From the NCBI RefSeq assembly GCF_003205195.1, contig NZ_QJRY01000008.1, positions 1 through 64,000 on the forward strand: 64,000 bases of DNA, read 5' to 3'. This stretch comes from Peteryoungia wuzhouensis. Its GTDB lineage: Bacteria; Pseudomonadota; Alphaproteobacteria; Rhizobiales; Rhizobiaceae. Shown here piece by piece: positions 27,165-35,789 of this stretch (positions within the stretch are counted from its first letter, which is position 1; the number at the start of each line of letters is the position of its first letter). The notes beneath the pieces are model-generated. The model saw only the letters and a list, made by a program, of their open reading frames with translations, searched no databases and was not told where the DNA came from. Both the position numbers and the translations under genes were made by a program.

Positions 27165-27199
27165 GTTCTCTCAATGTTCCCAATTGCCGGGGATGTCAA
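27165..27199 (-). promoter_or_regulatory. SOS promoter: LexA box GTTC-N7-GTTC with TTGACA -35
   Basis: Plus-strand GTTC (27165-27168) and GTTC (27176-27179) are separated by seven bases. This is the direct-repeat operator known for LexA of Rhizobium, Agrobacterium and Caulobacter. On the reverse strand TTGACA (27199-27194) is followed by 17 bases and CATTGA (27176-27171), a weak -10 overlapped by the box. LexA binding would block polymerase. Confidence 0.65.
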
Positions 27200-27286
27200 T
27201 CGATAAGCGCCCTCAGGACACAAGTTCCCCTCAGCACACCTCGGCGCATCGAAGGGAAACCATCTCTCGTCGAGCGGAGGACGGTG

Positions 27287-28042
27287 TCAGTAGAGGCCGA
27301 CGCCACCTGGCGGGGTCGGCGGGGGCGCAACCGGCTGCGGCTGGCCCTGCAGCGCCGGGTCGCCATCGACGGGATAGTCCGTCGGCGGCGGCAGGCTGCC
27401 GCCGAATGTCTCGTTGGGCACCTGCTGCGGTGCGTCGAGCGGCGGGACGGTACCGGGTGGCGCTGTGCCGGCCTGAGGTGCCGCGTTGGGATCGGTGGCC
27501 GGTACTGTGTTGGGGTCGACGGCGGGGGCGGCGTTCGGATCAGCTGGCGGCGCTGTGGTCGTCGCGGCGGCCGGTGTCGCGTCGGGCTTCGCCGGTTCGG
27601 GGGCCAGTTTCGCGGCCGCCTCCACGCCGGGCGGAGCCGGCACATCGGACTTCACCTTGCAGCCAGTCAGCCACACGTCATAGATCGGGTGCTCGACAGC
27701 ATTCAGTGCCGGGCTATCCGCGAACATCCAGCCGGAAAAGATGCGCCTGATCTTGCGGTCGAGGGTGATTTCATCAACCTCGATGAAGGCGTCGATCTTC
27801 TGGGCTTCGGTCTCGTCGCGCGAGTAGCAGACCTTCGGCGTCACCTGGAGGGCGCCGAACTGCACGGTCTCGTTGACATAGACGTCGAAAGTGGTGATGC
27901 GGCCGGTGATCTTGTCGATGCCGGCGAATTCGGCGACGGGATTTTCGAGGCGGGCGGCATCGGCCTTGCCGGCAAGTCCAAGCGAAGCCGCAGCGGCAAG
28001 CCCGACAACCGGAATGGCCCATGCCCATGCACTCAACTTCAT
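27287..28042 (-). CDS. DUF2155 secreted protein
   Basis: A 251-residue product with signal peptide (residues 1-29, ending AGKADA). The DUF2155 core is recognised by the segments ITGRITTFDVYVNETVQFG, LQVTPKVCYSRDETEA, AFIEVDEITLDRKIRRIFSGWMF and PALNAVEHPIYDVWLTGCK. The last ~100 residues are a Pro/Ala/Asp-rich tail with DPNAAPA-type repeats and are probably disordered. DUF2155 is alphaproteobacterial and usually lies beside the NDUFA12 gene, as here. Its function is unknown. A periplasmic location is likely. Confidence 0.9.
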   Translation of the reverse strand: MKLSAWAWAIPVVGLAAAASLGLAGKADAARLENPVAEFAGIDKITGRITTFDVYVNETVQFGALQVTPKVCYSRDETEAQKIDAFIEVDEITLDRKIRRIFSGWMFADSPALNAVEHPIYDVWLTGCKVKSDVPAPPGVEAAAKLAPEPAKPDATPAAATTTAPPADPNAAPAVDPNTVPATDPNAAPQAGTAPPGTVPPLDAPQQVPNETFGGSLPPPTDYPVDGDPALQGQPQPVAPPPTPPGGVGLY

Positions 28043-28100
28043 CGTCCCGCTCGCTTTCGTGGATCAACTTGGCCCCATCGGCCGGAGGCCAGATACAAGA

Positions 28101-28122
28101 AGGGCCTCACGATAGAGGCCCT
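28101..28122 (-). terminator. Hairpin between the NDUFA12 gene and the DUF2155 gene
   Basis: agggcctc (28101-28108) and gaggccct (28115-28122) form a perfect 8-bp stem with a six-base loop. The T-tract is weak on either strand, so this may be a partial terminator or an mRNA-stabilising hairpin between two same-strand genes. Confidence 0.45.
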
Positions 28123-28149
28123 AATGCCGGATTATGGCCAAATCGGGTA

Positions 28150-28548
28150 TCAGTTGCCCGGCGTCCAGGCATCGTAGTCGCCGGTGACGCGCGGACGCTC
28201 GCCGGCAGCGGCAATCGAGCCCTGCGGGCGGTAGGCGGCTGCCGTGCCCGTCGGGTTCGGGCGGTGCGCCTTTTCCCAGTCGCGCGCCTTGTAGTCTTCC
28301 TTCGACGGCGGCGTGTCGGTGCGGTAATGCATCCAGCCGTGCCAGCCTGCGGAAATCTTCGAGGCTTCGGCATAACCGTTGTAGATCACCCAGCGCTTCG
28401 GTTGACCCCAGCTCGTCATCGGGCCTTCGTAATAGACATTGCCGAATTCGTCTTCGCCGACACGCTTGCCGTGACGCCAGGTGAAGAATCGGGTGCCCAT
28501 GGTCTGACCGTTCCACCAGGTGAAGATCTGCAACAGAAACTGCTTCAT
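28150..28548 (-). CDS. NDUFA12-family complex I accessory protein
   Basis: The ATG at 28548 is preceded by aaggatacgac. The 132-residue product has the NDUFA12/B17.2 signature: TWWNGQTMGTRFFTWRHGKRVGEDEFGN, YYEGPM, RWVIYNGYAEASKISAGWHGWMHYRTDTPP. This family is one of the few supernumerary NADH:ubiquinone oxidoreductase subunits shared by mitochondria and alphaproteobacteria. The Pro/Gly-rich C-terminus is typical. It lies upstream of DUF2155 on the same strand. Confidence 0.93.
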   Translation of the reverse strand: MKQFLLQIFTWWNGQTMGTRFFTWRHGKRVGEDEFGNVYYEGPMTSWGQPKRWVIYNGYAEASKISAGWHGWMHYRTDTPPSKEDYKARDWEKAHRPNPTGTAAAYRPQGSIAAAGERPRVTGDYDAWTPGN

Positions 28549-28655
28549 GTCGTATCCTTGGGCTTTGCCGCAGGCCATGCGAAAGGCCTTGTCCATTCCG
28601 TTCGCTTATGCCGCCTCACCTTCGGCTTGTCCAGTGATTCCCCGTCGCACCCCTC

Positions 28656-29123
28656 TCATTTCAGCTTCAACTTGAAGCCGATATGGGACGGCGCGAAGCC
28701 GAGGCGCTCGTAGAAGCGGTGGGCATCGCGGCGGACAGCATTCGACGTCAGCTGGACAAGGCGCATGTCGCCCTTGCGGGCCTTGTCGATCGCATGTGCG
28801 ATCATGGCCGCACCGACACCCCTGCCCCTGACGTCGGCGCGGGTCTGGACGGCCTCGACGATCATGTTCGAGGCGCCGCGACCGGTCAGTGTCGTGGTGA
28901 TCAAGGTCTGAAACGTGCCGACGACCTCGCCGTCCAGCTCCGCCACATAGAGGGTTTCATTGGCCGAGGCCGCTATACGGGCAAAGGCCGCGCGGTAATC
29001 AGGCAGCGCTTCCGGATCGGTCGTGTCGCCGTGGCCGCCAAGTGGATCATCGGCAAACAGGGAAACGATCGCTTCCAGATCATTTTCGGTTGCAGCGCGT
29101 ATCTGAAGGGATTGGACTTGCAT
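28656..29123 (-). CDS. GNAT-family N-acetyltransferase
   Basis: A 155-residue enzyme with LQIRAATENDLEAIVSLFADDPLGG at the N-terminus. The acetyl-CoA loop VQTRADVRGRGVGAAMIAHAIDKA fits R-G-x-G-x-A, and the C-terminal strand contains VRRDAHRFYERLGFAPSHIGFKLKL. The pattern matches a common rhizobial GNAT subgroup (hhdA/YpeA-like). The substrate is unknown. It is divergent from the DUF4189-type secreted-protein gene. Confidence 0.85.
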   Translation of the reverse strand: MQVQSLQIRAATENDLEAIVSLFADDPLGGHGDTTDPEALPDYRAAFARIAASANETLYVAELDGEVVGTFQTLITTTLTGRGASNMIVEAVQTRADVRGRGVGAAMIAHAIDKARKGDMRLVQLTSNAVRRDAHRFYERLGFAPSHIGFKLKLK

Positions 29124-29179
29124 GCCTTACCTGCCTCTGAGTTAGTCTGCGTCCGATACACATTCCGGGAGACTTCTTC

Positions 29180-29614
29180 ATGACAGCCAGATTCAGGCTT
29201 CTCACACTTCTGTTCATAACCTGCTCGACAATGGCAGCTCACGCCCAGGAAGACGGCCGCAAGGCAATCGCCTATGTGCAGGCACCGGAGATGAGTTCGG
29301 GGCAATGCGCCGCCAAGGACACGGCGAGCGCCATCGACTGTGCCATGAAGCAGTGCATCGATGGCGGCGGCACCGAGGAGGATTGCCTGGTCAACGCCAC
29401 CTGCTATCCCGGCAACTGGAGCGTCGACATCTTCATGATGGCCGATGGCGGACCGCACTGGCACCAGTTCTCCTGCGGCTGGCAGACGAAAGAACTCGCC
29501 ATCAAGGCCGCCGATCTCGCCTGCAGCACGGCGGCCGAGAACGGCCTTGTCGAATGCTCAGCGGTGCAGCTGATCGACGAGGACGGCAAGGTGACCGAAC
29601 CGCCATTCAACTGA
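29180..29614 (+). CDS. Small Cys-rich secreted protein, DUF4189-like
   Basis: A 144-residue product with signal peptide (FRLLTLLFITCSTMAAHA). The mature domain carries six cysteines in the segments SSGQCAAKDTASAIDCAMKQC, GTEEDCLVNATCYPGNWSVDIFM and WHQFSCGWQTKELAIKAADLAC. Those spacings suggest three disulfides and resemble DUF4189 proteins. Periplasmic or extracellular by inference; function unknown. Confidence 0.72.
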   Translation: MTARFRLLTLLFITCSTMAAHAQEDGRKAIAYVQAPEMSSGQCAAKDTASAIDCAMKQCIDGGGTEEDCLVNATCYPGNWSVDIFMMADGGPHWHQFSCGWQTKELAIKAADLACSTAAENGLVECSAVQLIDEDGKVTEPPFN

Positions 29615-29640
29615 GCCGACTGCAGCGTATCAGAAAAAAA

Positions 29641-29662
29641 GCCGCTCAGCGGAGCGGCTTTT
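29641..29662. terminator. Bidirectional Rho-independent terminator
   Basis: gccgctc (29641-29647), loop agcg, gagcggc (29652-29658), with an A-run on the left and a T-run on the right, so it can act on both strands. On the reverse strand it overlaps the last codons of the convergent GNAT gene. Confidence 0.8.
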
Positions 29663-30143
29663 CCATGACGAGGGCTTCGATGCCGCTGTCGGGACCGCCG
29701 CAGTTCTTGGTGCGGTCGACCTCGACGAAATCATGGGCTTCGTAAAAGGCGATGGCACCGGCATTCTGTGGCTCGACTTCAAGGCGCAGGATCTCGGCAT
29801 CGGGAAAGCAGGTCTCGATCTCGGCGAAGAGATCGCGGCCGATGCCTTGGCGCTGGTGGTCGGGGTGGACATAGAGCTGGTGCAGGACAGCGGTCTTGGT
29901 CAGCTTTTCCGACATGGCGGCAAAGGCCATGCCGCCGATCCTCTTGCCGTCGTCGGCGACGAGATATTCGCCGCCCTTAACATGGATGCGCCGCTTGATC
30001 TCGGCTGCGCTGTGCCAGGCGGCGATGAGTTCGCCGACCTTGGCCGATCCGTAGAACCGGTCATAGGTCGCGTGAAAACTCTGCGTCAGCAGGGTGCGGA
30101 GCGGTTCGACATCCCGATCGGTGGCCGTGCGGACGAAGAACAA
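29646..30143 (-). CDS. GNAT-family N-acetyltransferase following gatB
   Basis: A 165-residue product starting at TTG 30143, four bases after the gatB stop, with gaggag eight bases upstream, so it is probably translated from the gatB transcript. It has VRTATDRDVEPLRTLL, the core strand AVLHQLYVHPDHQRQGIGRDLFAEI (acetyl-CoA loop Q-R-Q-G-I-G) and EPQNAGAIAFYEAHDFVEVDR. The substrate is unknown. Its last codons form one arm of the terminator hairpin. Confidence 0.85.
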   Translation of the reverse strand: MFFVRTATDRDVEPLRTLLTQSFHATYDRFYGSAKVGELIAAWHSAAEIKRRIHVKGGEYLVADDGKRIGGMAFAAMSEKLTKTAVLHQLYVHPDHQRQGIGRDLFAEIETCFPDAEILRLEVEPQNAGAIAFYEAHDFVEVDRTKNCGGPDSGIEALVMEKPLR

Positions 30144-30147
30144 GCCC

Positions 30148-31653
30148 TTACTCCTCGACGATGCCGAGCTTGGCCTTGACCAGCGCCTGGACGGCCTGCG
30201 GGTTGGCCTTGCCGCCCGTCGACTTCATGACCTGGCCGACGAACCAGCCGGCCAGCGTGGGCTTGGCCAGCACCTTGGCGACCTGGTCGGGGTTGGCGGC
30301 GATGATCTCGTCGACGGCACGCTCGATGGCGCCGGTGTCGGTCACCTGTTTCATGCCGCGGCTTTCGACAATTTCAGCCGGATCGCCACCCTCGTTCCAG
30401 ATGATCTCGAAGAGGTCCTTGGCGATCTTGCCGGAGATGGTTTCGGCCTTGATCAGATCGATGATGCCGCCGAGCTGGGCGGGCGAAACCGGAGTCTCTT
30501 CAATGCCTTTGCCGGCTTTGTTCAAGGCACCCAGGAGGTCGTTGATGACCCAGTTGGCAGCCGTCTTGCCGTCGCGGCCTTCGGCCACGGCCTCGAAATA
30601 ATCGGCGATTGCCTTTTCAGAGACGAGCACGGAGGCGTCGTAGACGGAGAGGCCGAGTTCGGCGACGAAGCGGGCCTTCTTGTCGTCGGGCAGTTCCGGC
30701 AGGTCCTTCTTCATCTGCTCGATAAAAGCATCATCGAACTCAAGCGGCAGCAGGTCCGGATCGGGGAAGTAGCGATAGTCATGCGCATCTTCCTTCGAGC
30801 GCATGGAGCGTGTCTCGCCCTTGCCCGGATCGAAAAGGCGCGTTTCCTGGTCGATGACGCCACCATCCTCGATGATCGCGATCTGGCGACGGGCTTCGTA
30901 TTCGATGGCCTGGCCGATGAAGCGGATCGAGTTGACGTTCTTGATTTCGCAGCGCGTGCCGAATTCGCCGCCGGGCTTGCGCACGGAGACGTTGACGTCG
31001 GCGCGCATCGAGCCCTCGTCCATGTTGCCATCGCAGGTGCCGAGGTAACGCACGATCGAGCGCAGCTTGGTCATGTAGGCCTTGGCTTCGTCAGACGAGC
31101 GCATGTCAGGCTTCGACACGATTTCCATCAAGGCGACGCCCGAACGGTTGAGATCCACATAGGACATGGTCGGATGCTGGTCGTGCATCGACTTGCCGGC
31201 ATCCTGTTCCAGATGCAGGCGCTCGATGCCGATCTCGATGTCCTCGAAATTGCCCTGACGATCCGGCCCGAGCGAGATGACGATCTTGCCTTCGCCGACG
31301 ATCGGGTCCTTGAACTGCGAGATCTGATAGCCCTGCGGCAGGTCGGGATAGAAGTAGTTCTTGCGGTCGAAGATCGAGCGCTTGTTGATCTGGGCTTTCA
31401 GGCCAAGACCGGTGCGCACGGCCTGGGCCACGCATTCCTCGTTGATGACCGGCAGCATGCCGGGCATGGCGGCATCAACGAGCGAGACGTTGGAATTGGG
31501 CGCATTGCCGAAGACGGTCGAGGCGCCGGAAAACAGCTTGGACTTCGACAGCACCTGGGCATGGACTTCCATGCCGATGATGACTTCCCAATCGCCGGTG
31601 GCGCCGGGAATGAAGCGTTTCGGATCGGGCGTGCGCGTGTCTACCAGGGTCAT
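30148..31653 (-). CDS. gatB: Aspartyl/glutamyl-tRNA(Asn/Gln) amidotransferase subunit B
   Basis: GatB binds mischarged Glu-tRNA(Gln) or Asp-tRNA(Asn) and activates it with ATP. The 501-residue product contains [22 protein letters not shown], the family signature [40 protein letters not shown] and a C-terminal YqeY-like tail (LPTLAGW in [17 protein letters not shown]). Normal length. It is separated from gatA and gatC by about 2.6 kb holding genes on both strands. Confidence 0.97.
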   Translation of the reverse strand: MTLVDTRTPDPKRFIPGATGDWEVIIGMEVHAQVLSKSKLFSGASTVFGNAPNSNVSLVDAAMPGMLPVINEECVAQAVRTGLGLKAQINKRSIFDRKNYFYPDLPQGYQISQFKDPIVGEGKIVISLGPDRQGNFEDIEIGIERLHLEQDAGKSMHDQHPTMSYVDLNRSGVALMEIVSKPDMRSSDEAKAYMTKLRSIVRYLGTCDGNMDEGSMRADVNVSVRKPGGEFGTRCEIKNVNSIRFIGQAIEYEARRQIAIIEDGGVIDQETRLFDPGKGETRSMRSKEDAHDYRYFPDPDLLPLEFDDAFIEQMKKDLPELPDDKKARFVAELGLSVYDASVLVSEKAIADYFEAVAEGRDGKTAANWVINDLLGALNKAGKGIEETPVSPAQLGGIIDLIKAETISGKIAKDLFEIIWNEGGDPAEIVESRGMKQVTDTGAIERAVDEIIAANPDQVAKVLAKPTLAGWFVGQVMKSTGGKANPQAVQALVKAKLGIVEE

Positions 31654-31800
31654 CGGATGCTCGTGTCATGCGTGGACGTTTCGTGTCGTGAGGTAGAGCA
31701 ATTGCGCCCTTGGTGCAAGGCTTGAGGGCGGCCCGAGGGGGTAACAGCCGGCAAGAAGGGCAGTGTGAAGGCTTAAGCAAAGCGGGCTATTCTGCCGGGC

Positions 31801-32097
31801 ATGCCATTTGGAACCCTTCTCACCCTGTTTGCGATCTTTACGCTCTGGAATGTCGTCGTGTTCTGCGTCTACGCCTATGACAAACTGGCGGCGCGCGAAG
31901 GCGCCTGGCGCGTGCGCGAGGACACGCTGATATTGCTGGCTGTCGCCGGCGGCGGCATGGGTGCGTTCGCCTGCCAGCGCTGGATGCGGCACAAGACCCG
32001 GAAGGCGCCATTCCCGTTTCTGCTGCCGGCCATGGCGGCGCTGCAGCTTGTCATCGCTGGCGCCTTCTGCGCTTTCCAGATTCTGCGGATGCTGTGA
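31801..32097 (+). CDS. DUF1294 family small membrane protein
   Basis: A 98-residue protein with three predicted membrane segments (LLTLFAIFTLWNVVVFCVYAYD; DTLILLAVAGGGMGAF; MAALQLVIAGAFCAFQILR). The DUF1294 pattern YAYDKLAAREGAWRVREDTLILLAVAGG-GAF-RHKTRK is present. Function unknown. It lies divergent from gatB. Confidence 0.83.
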   Translation: MPFGTLLTLFAIFTLWNVVVFCVYAYDKLAAREGAWRVREDTLILLAVAGGGMGAFACQRWMRHKTRKAPFPFLLPAMAALQLVIAGAFCAFQILRML

Positions 32098-32137
32098 GAC
32101 TGACGCAAAGCGGTGATGCTGGCGTGGACAAACGCCG

Positions 32138-32647
32138 TCAGAACTCCTGACCGTAGCCAGGGGTTTCCTGCTGGGCGAGCTGCTTCGACAGTCCGACGGA
32201 CTGAACGTCCCGGTCGAGCTTGGGATTATAGGTCACCGTCAGCCAGTTCACCGAATAGCCGTGCTTTTCGAAGAAGCGCAGGGCCTGGCTGTTCATGGCG
32301 TGCGTCTGAAGACTCGCCTTGGAAAACCCCTTGTCGACGATTTCGCTTTCGACGGCGGCGAGCAATTCGGCGCCGAACCCATGCCCTTCACGTTCAGGGT
32401 CGATCCAGAAGTCGGTGATGGCCTCATCCAGATCTTCGCGGGCCGCCCAGCCAACAGGCTGTCCGGACTTCTCGATCACGGTGATGGTGATCCAGCCTTC
32501 GCGGGTAAACCGCAGGAAGGCATTGCGGGCATTGCCGACCATGTCCAGCGTCTCGCCGACCGGGATCATCGCCTTTTGCCAGGCACGCACCCCGATCTCG
32601 GCCAGGATTTCGGCTTCCTCCTGTCGCGCCTTGCGGATTGTGATCAT
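32138..32647 (-). CDS. GNAT-family acetyltransferase next to a YjhX-type toxin gene
   Basis: A 169-residue enzyme: MITIRKARQEEAEILAEIGVRAW, the central strand EAITDFWIDPEREGHGFGAELLAAV with acetyl-CoA loop E-G-H-G-F-G, and MNSQALRFFEKHGYSVNWLTVTY. The divergent neighbour at 32920 encodes a YjhX homologue. In E. coli YjhX is paired with the GNAT-fold protein YjhQ, so an antitoxin-like role is possible but is inference. In E. coli the two genes are co-directional, not divergent. Confidence 0.82.
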   Translation of the reverse strand: MITIRKARQEEAEILAEIGVRAWQKAMIPVGETLDMVGNARNAFLRFTREGWITITVIEKSGQPVGWAAREDLDEAITDFWIDPEREGHGFGAELLAAVESEIVDKGFSKASLQTHAMNSQALRFFEKHGYSVNWLTVTYNPKLDRDVQSVGLSKQLAQQETPGYGQEF

Positions 32648-32919
32648 TCACACCTCGTCGTTGCCGGCAGTAAAACACCTGCAGCGATTCGTGGCCAGAG
32701 GAGCTCGCCCCGCGATATGGACGGTTCTGCCGCGATCTGATAGGTGAGAAAGGTCCATAGGAGTTTTGATGTTCGGTTCGTCCGAGACCCGGTAAAGGCC
32801 CTGCCCCGCGATCCCTCACGGATCATGCGGCCAGGGCCAGAAAACGAAGCCCCGACGCCCAGCGGCGCCGGATCCGCTTTCATGCGCGCCTCCAGGCGCG
32901 TTTCTCCGGACATCATCTC

Positions 32920-33177
32920 ATGGACATTTCACGCAACGATCAGCGTATTCTTCACCTCATGGCCCAGGGTGGTTGGATCGAAATCCACCGCGACGATCGC
33001 CGCAAGATCGAGAAAGCCCTGTGCTTTTCCCGCGACGGCTGGCTCTATCCCGGCTTCGACATCGAGCTTTTCCGCAGGCTGAAACGTCTGAGGGCGATCA
33101 GCTCGAGGGAGGGCAAGCCCTACCGGATCACCGAACGGGGCTTGCGGCTCGTCAGGGCGGAGCTGGATAACCGGTAG
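32920..33177 (+). CDS. YjhX-family putative toxin
   Basis: An 85-residue protein that lines up with E. coli YjhX over its whole length: MDISRNDQRILHLMAQGGWI at the start, CFSRDGWLYPGFDIELFRRL in the middle, and PYRITERGLRLVRAELDNR at the end (E. coli ends PYRIN...KVRAQLDNR). YjhX is described as the toxin of a chromosomal pair with YjhQ; its target is not known to me. A hairpin follows at 33184 and a ParE-type module after it. Confidence 0.83.
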   Translation: MDISRNDQRILHLMAQGGWIEIHRDDRRKIEKALCFSRDGWLYPGFDIELFRRLKRLRAISSREGKPYRITERGLRLVRAELDNR

Positions 33178-33183
33178 GCTGAA

Positions 33184-33210
33184 GCCAGTACCGCCCACGG
33201 CGGTGCTGGC
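33184..33210. repeat. Inverted repeat between the YjhX gene and the toxin-antitoxin pair
   Basis: gccag-t-accgcc and ggcggt-g-ctggc form an 11-bp stem with one mismatch and a three-base loop. No T-run follows, so termination is uncertain; an operator role for the downstream antitoxin is another possibility. Confidence 0.5.
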
Positions 33211-33242
33211 TACCCAATCACGCTGTTGGCGTCGACGCGACT

Positions 33243-33446
33243 ATGGGTTATTCTATCGTCATGGTTGGACCGAGATCAAAACCTTCCGACGAGATCGACT
33301 TTGCGCCGCCGTCTGCGGATTCGTCGCCGGCAGAGTATGAAGCCTGGAAGATCGAGAAAGTCACCAAGGCGCTCAAGCAGTGCGAGGATCGTGATGCGAT
33401 GATCCCGGCTGCTGATGTCTGGGAGCGCTTTGGCTTTGAACGTTAA
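33243..33446 (+). CDS. Type II antitoxin of a RelE/ParE pair
   Basis: A 67-residue acidic protein whose C-terminal half (YEAWKIEKVTKALKQCEDRDAMIPAADVWERFGFE) matches the pattern of short ParD-like antitoxins found before ParE toxins in rhizobia (K-x-x-KA...DR-MIPA-VW-G). The ATG at 33243 has no clear ribosome site; a second ATG at 33261 (MVGPRSKPSDEIDF) is an alternative. Its end overlaps the toxin gene, so the two are translationally coupled. Confidence 0.78.
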   Translation: MGYSIVMVGPRSKPSDEIDFAPPSADSSPAEYEAWKIEKVTKALKQCEDRDAMIPAADVWERFGFER

Positions 33447-33726
33447 GTTCTCCCCCCAAGCGACCGCCGACCTCACTGCCATTCACACCTATATCGCCGA
33501 CCAGGATCCATCCGCCGCCGGGCGGATCCTGTCACGGTTGCGGCAGGTCACTGAAACGCTGGGCCAGTTTCCGCTTCTGGGGCGGCCCGGAGCTGTTAAT
33601 GGCACCCGCGAGTTTGCGGTCCATGGTCTCCCATATACTGTGATCTATCGGGTGGTCTCGACCGCAGAACTCGACATCGTGACCATCCTTCACCAGCGCA
33701 AACTGTATCCGCCATCCGGGGATTGA
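33415..33726 (+). CDS. RelE/ParE-family toxin
   Basis: A ~100-residue toxin with the ParE fold signature: VKFSPQATADLTAIHTYIADQDPSAA, RLRQVTETLGQFPLLGRPG, the REFAVHGLPYTVIYRVV strand and VTILHQRKLYPP at the C-terminus. ParE toxins poison DNA gyrase, while RelE relatives cleave mRNA; which applies is unknown. The ATG at 33415 gives a 32-base overlap with the antitoxin. In-frame TTG codons at 33430 and 33436 behind gggag could be the true start (MALNVKFS). Confidence 0.88.
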   Translation: MSGSALALNVKFSPQATADLTAIHTYIADQDPSAAGRILSRLRQVTETLGQFPLLGRPGAVNGTREFAVHGLPYTVIYRVVSTAELDIVTILHQRKLYPPSGD

Positions 33727-33753
33727 ACTCTTGGCAAGGACGCACTGCGCGCC

Positions 33754-34239
33754 TCACAGCTCCTGCTGCATTTTCACCTTCTCAACCATCATGCCCATGG
33801 CCGGAGAATGCTGCATGCCGTGCCAGACCACGGCAAAGCCGAGCTCCTGATAGAGCCGGATGGCACCTTCGTTGGCGGCGTGTGTATCGATCCGCGCCCG
33901 TTTCAGGCCTTCCGCGCGCATGGTCCTCAGCGTCGCCGACAGAAGCGCCGAGCCGATGCCGAGCCCCTGATGGGCTGGGCTTACCCAGAGATCCGAGATA
34001 TAGTCGCGCTCCCCCTCCCGAGCCGTCCAGCCGGCGATCTCGCCGCCCAGTTCGCCAACCGTGATCAGATTGAAGTGGTCCCTGGCGAAGCCGTGGAAGC
34101 TCGAGCGGATGCGGACCACCATGTCCGCGCCGTAGGCATTCAGCACTGGATTGGACGCCCAGGCCTCAAAACCGACACGGCCGACGCTGTCAGCATCGGC
34201 CGCGCTCATGTCACGAATGATAAAGTCGCTTACCACCAC
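33754..34239 (-). CDS. GNAT-family acetyltransferase overlapping the 3' end of gatA
   Basis: A 161-residue product ([23 protein letters not shown]) with acetyl-CoA loop [23 protein letters not shown] and [21 protein letters not shown]. The GTG start at 34239 lies within the last codons of gatA (10-base overlap), which argues for coupled translation. An ATG at 34209 is a possible later start. Substrate unknown. Confidence 0.84.
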   Translation of the reverse strand: MVVSDFIIRDMSAADADSVGRVGFEAWASNPVLNAYGADMVVRIRSSFHGFARDHFNLITVGELGGEIAGWTAREGERDYISDLWVSPAHQGLGIGSALLSATLRTMRAEGLKRARIDTHAANEGAIRLYQELGFAVVWHGMQHSPAMGMMVEKVKMQQEL

Positions 34240-35711
34240 TTGGCCGGCGTGAACGTGCCGGCGGCCTGCTCGATGACATGGGCCGTCTTGAAGAGGGTTT
34301 CCTCCTCGAAGGGCTTGCCGATGATCTGCAGGCCGAGCGGCAGGCCCTTGCTGTCGATGCCGGCAGGCACCGAGATGCCGGGAAGCCCCGCCATGTTCAG
34401 CGTGATCGTAAAGACGTCCTGCAGGTACATCTTGACCGGATCGGCGGCCAGTTCCTTGTCGCCGATCGCGAAAGCAGACGTCGGGGTGATCGGGGCAAGG
34501 ATCGCATCGACGCCGGCCTCAAACGCGAGTTCGAAGTCGCGCTTGATCAGGGTGCGGACCTTCTGGGCCTTCAGGTAGTAGGCGTCGTAGTAACCGGCCG
34601 AGAGCACATAGGTGCCGATCATGATGCGGCGCTGGACTTCCTTGCCGAAACCTTCGGCACGGGTCTTTTCATACATGTCGGCAATGTCCTTGCCGTCGAC
34701 CCGTAGGCCGTAGCGGACGCCGTCATAGCGGGCGAGGTTCGACGAGGCTTCGGCGGGCGCGACGATGTAATAAGCCGGAAGCGCGTATTTGGTGTGCGGC
34801 AGGGAAATGTCGACGATCTCGGCACCGGCCTCCTTCAGCCATGCGATGCCCTGTTGCCAGAGCGCCAGGATTTCCTCCGACATGCCGTCGACGCGGTATT
34901 CCCGGGGGATACCGATCTTCATGCCCTTCACGGAGCCGCCGATGGCCTTTTCGTAATCCGGCACCGGCAGATCGACGGAGGTCGTGTCCTTCGCGTCGGT
35001 GCTGGCCATGGATTTCAGAAGAATCGCCGCATCACGCACGTCGCGAGCGATCGGGCCGGCCTGATCAAGCGACGAGGCAAACGCCACGATGCCCCAGCGC
35101 GAGCAGCGGCCATAGGTGGGCTTGATGCCGACGGTGCCGGTGAAGGCGGCCGGCTGGCGGATCGAGCCGCCAGTGTCGGTGGCGGTGGCGCCTGCGCAGA
35201 GATGGGCGGCAACGGCTGCGGCCGAACCGCCGGAGGAGCCGCCGGGAACCAGCTTCTCGTCAGAGCCCGTGGCCTTCCACGGGTTGACGGCCGGGCCATA
35301 GTACGAGCTCTCGTTCGACGAGCCCATGGCGAATTCGTCCATGTTGAGCTTGCCGAGCATGACGGCACCGGCATTCCACAGATTCGTGGTGACGGTCGAT
35401 TCATATTCCGGCTTGAAGCCATCGAGGATGTGGCTACAGGCCTGGGTGTGCACGCCCTTTGTGGCGAAGAGGTCCTTGACGCCGAGCGGGATGCCTTCGA
35501 GCACGCCGGCCTTGCCTTCCGCGATGCGGGAATCCGAAGCCTTGGCCATGTCGCGGGCAATGTCAGGGGTGACGGCAACATAGGCGTTCAGCGCACCATT
35601 GGTGGCCTCGATCGCGGAGAGATAGGCATCCGTCAGTTCGACGGCCTTGATCTCCTTGGCGGCGAGTTTCGCGCGGGCTTCGGCGATGGTGAGGCTGGTC
35701 AGTTCGCTCAT
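34230..35711 (-). CDS. gatA: Aspartyl/glutamyl-tRNA(Asn/Gln) amidotransferase subunit A
   Basis: GatA hydrolyses glutamine and passes ammonia to GatB. The 493-residue amidase-signature enzyme shows the catalytic Lys region [14 protein letters not shown] and the Ser loops [16 protein letters not shown] and [14 protein letters not shown] (Ser-cisSer-Lys triad). [19 protein letters not shown] and the ending PAKWW follow. It lies downstream of gatC on the same strand. Confidence 0.97.
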   Translation of the reverse strand: MSELTSLTIAEARAKLAAKEIKAVELTDAYLSAIEATNGALNAYVAVTPDIARDMAKASDSRIAEGKAGVLEGIPLGVKDLFATKGVHTQACSHILDGFKPEYESTVTTNLWNAGAVMLGKLNMDEFAMGSSNESSYYGPAVNPWKATGSDEKLVPGGSSGGSAAAVAAHLCAGATATDTGGSIRQPAAFTGTVGIKPTYGRCSRWGIVAFASSLDQAGPIARDVRDAAILLKSMASTDAKDTTSVDLPVPDYEKAIGGSVKGMKIGIPREYRVDGMSEEILALWQQGIAWLKEAGAEIVDISLPHTKYALPAYYIVAPAEASSNLARYDGVRYGLRVDGKDIADMYEKTRAEGFGKEVQRRIMIGTYVLSAGYYDAYYLKAQKVRTLIKRDFELAFEAGVDAILAPITPTSAFAIGDKELAADPVKMYLQDVFTITLNMAGLPGISVPAGIDSKGLPLGLQIIGKPFEEETLFKTAHVIEQAAGTFTPAKWW

Positions 35712-35789
35712 GGCAGGTTCACTTTAGACTGTCTGCGCCCCTAGGGGCGGGAAATTCGGGAGGCTCGGCAGGAGATCGGCGGCCGGATC

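Noticed and set aside
33243..33726. Possible link of the RelE/ParE pair with the YjhX gene as one three-part toxin system
   Set aside because: A hairpin separates them, spacing is 65 bases, and the antitoxin-toxin overlap already makes a complete two-gene module.
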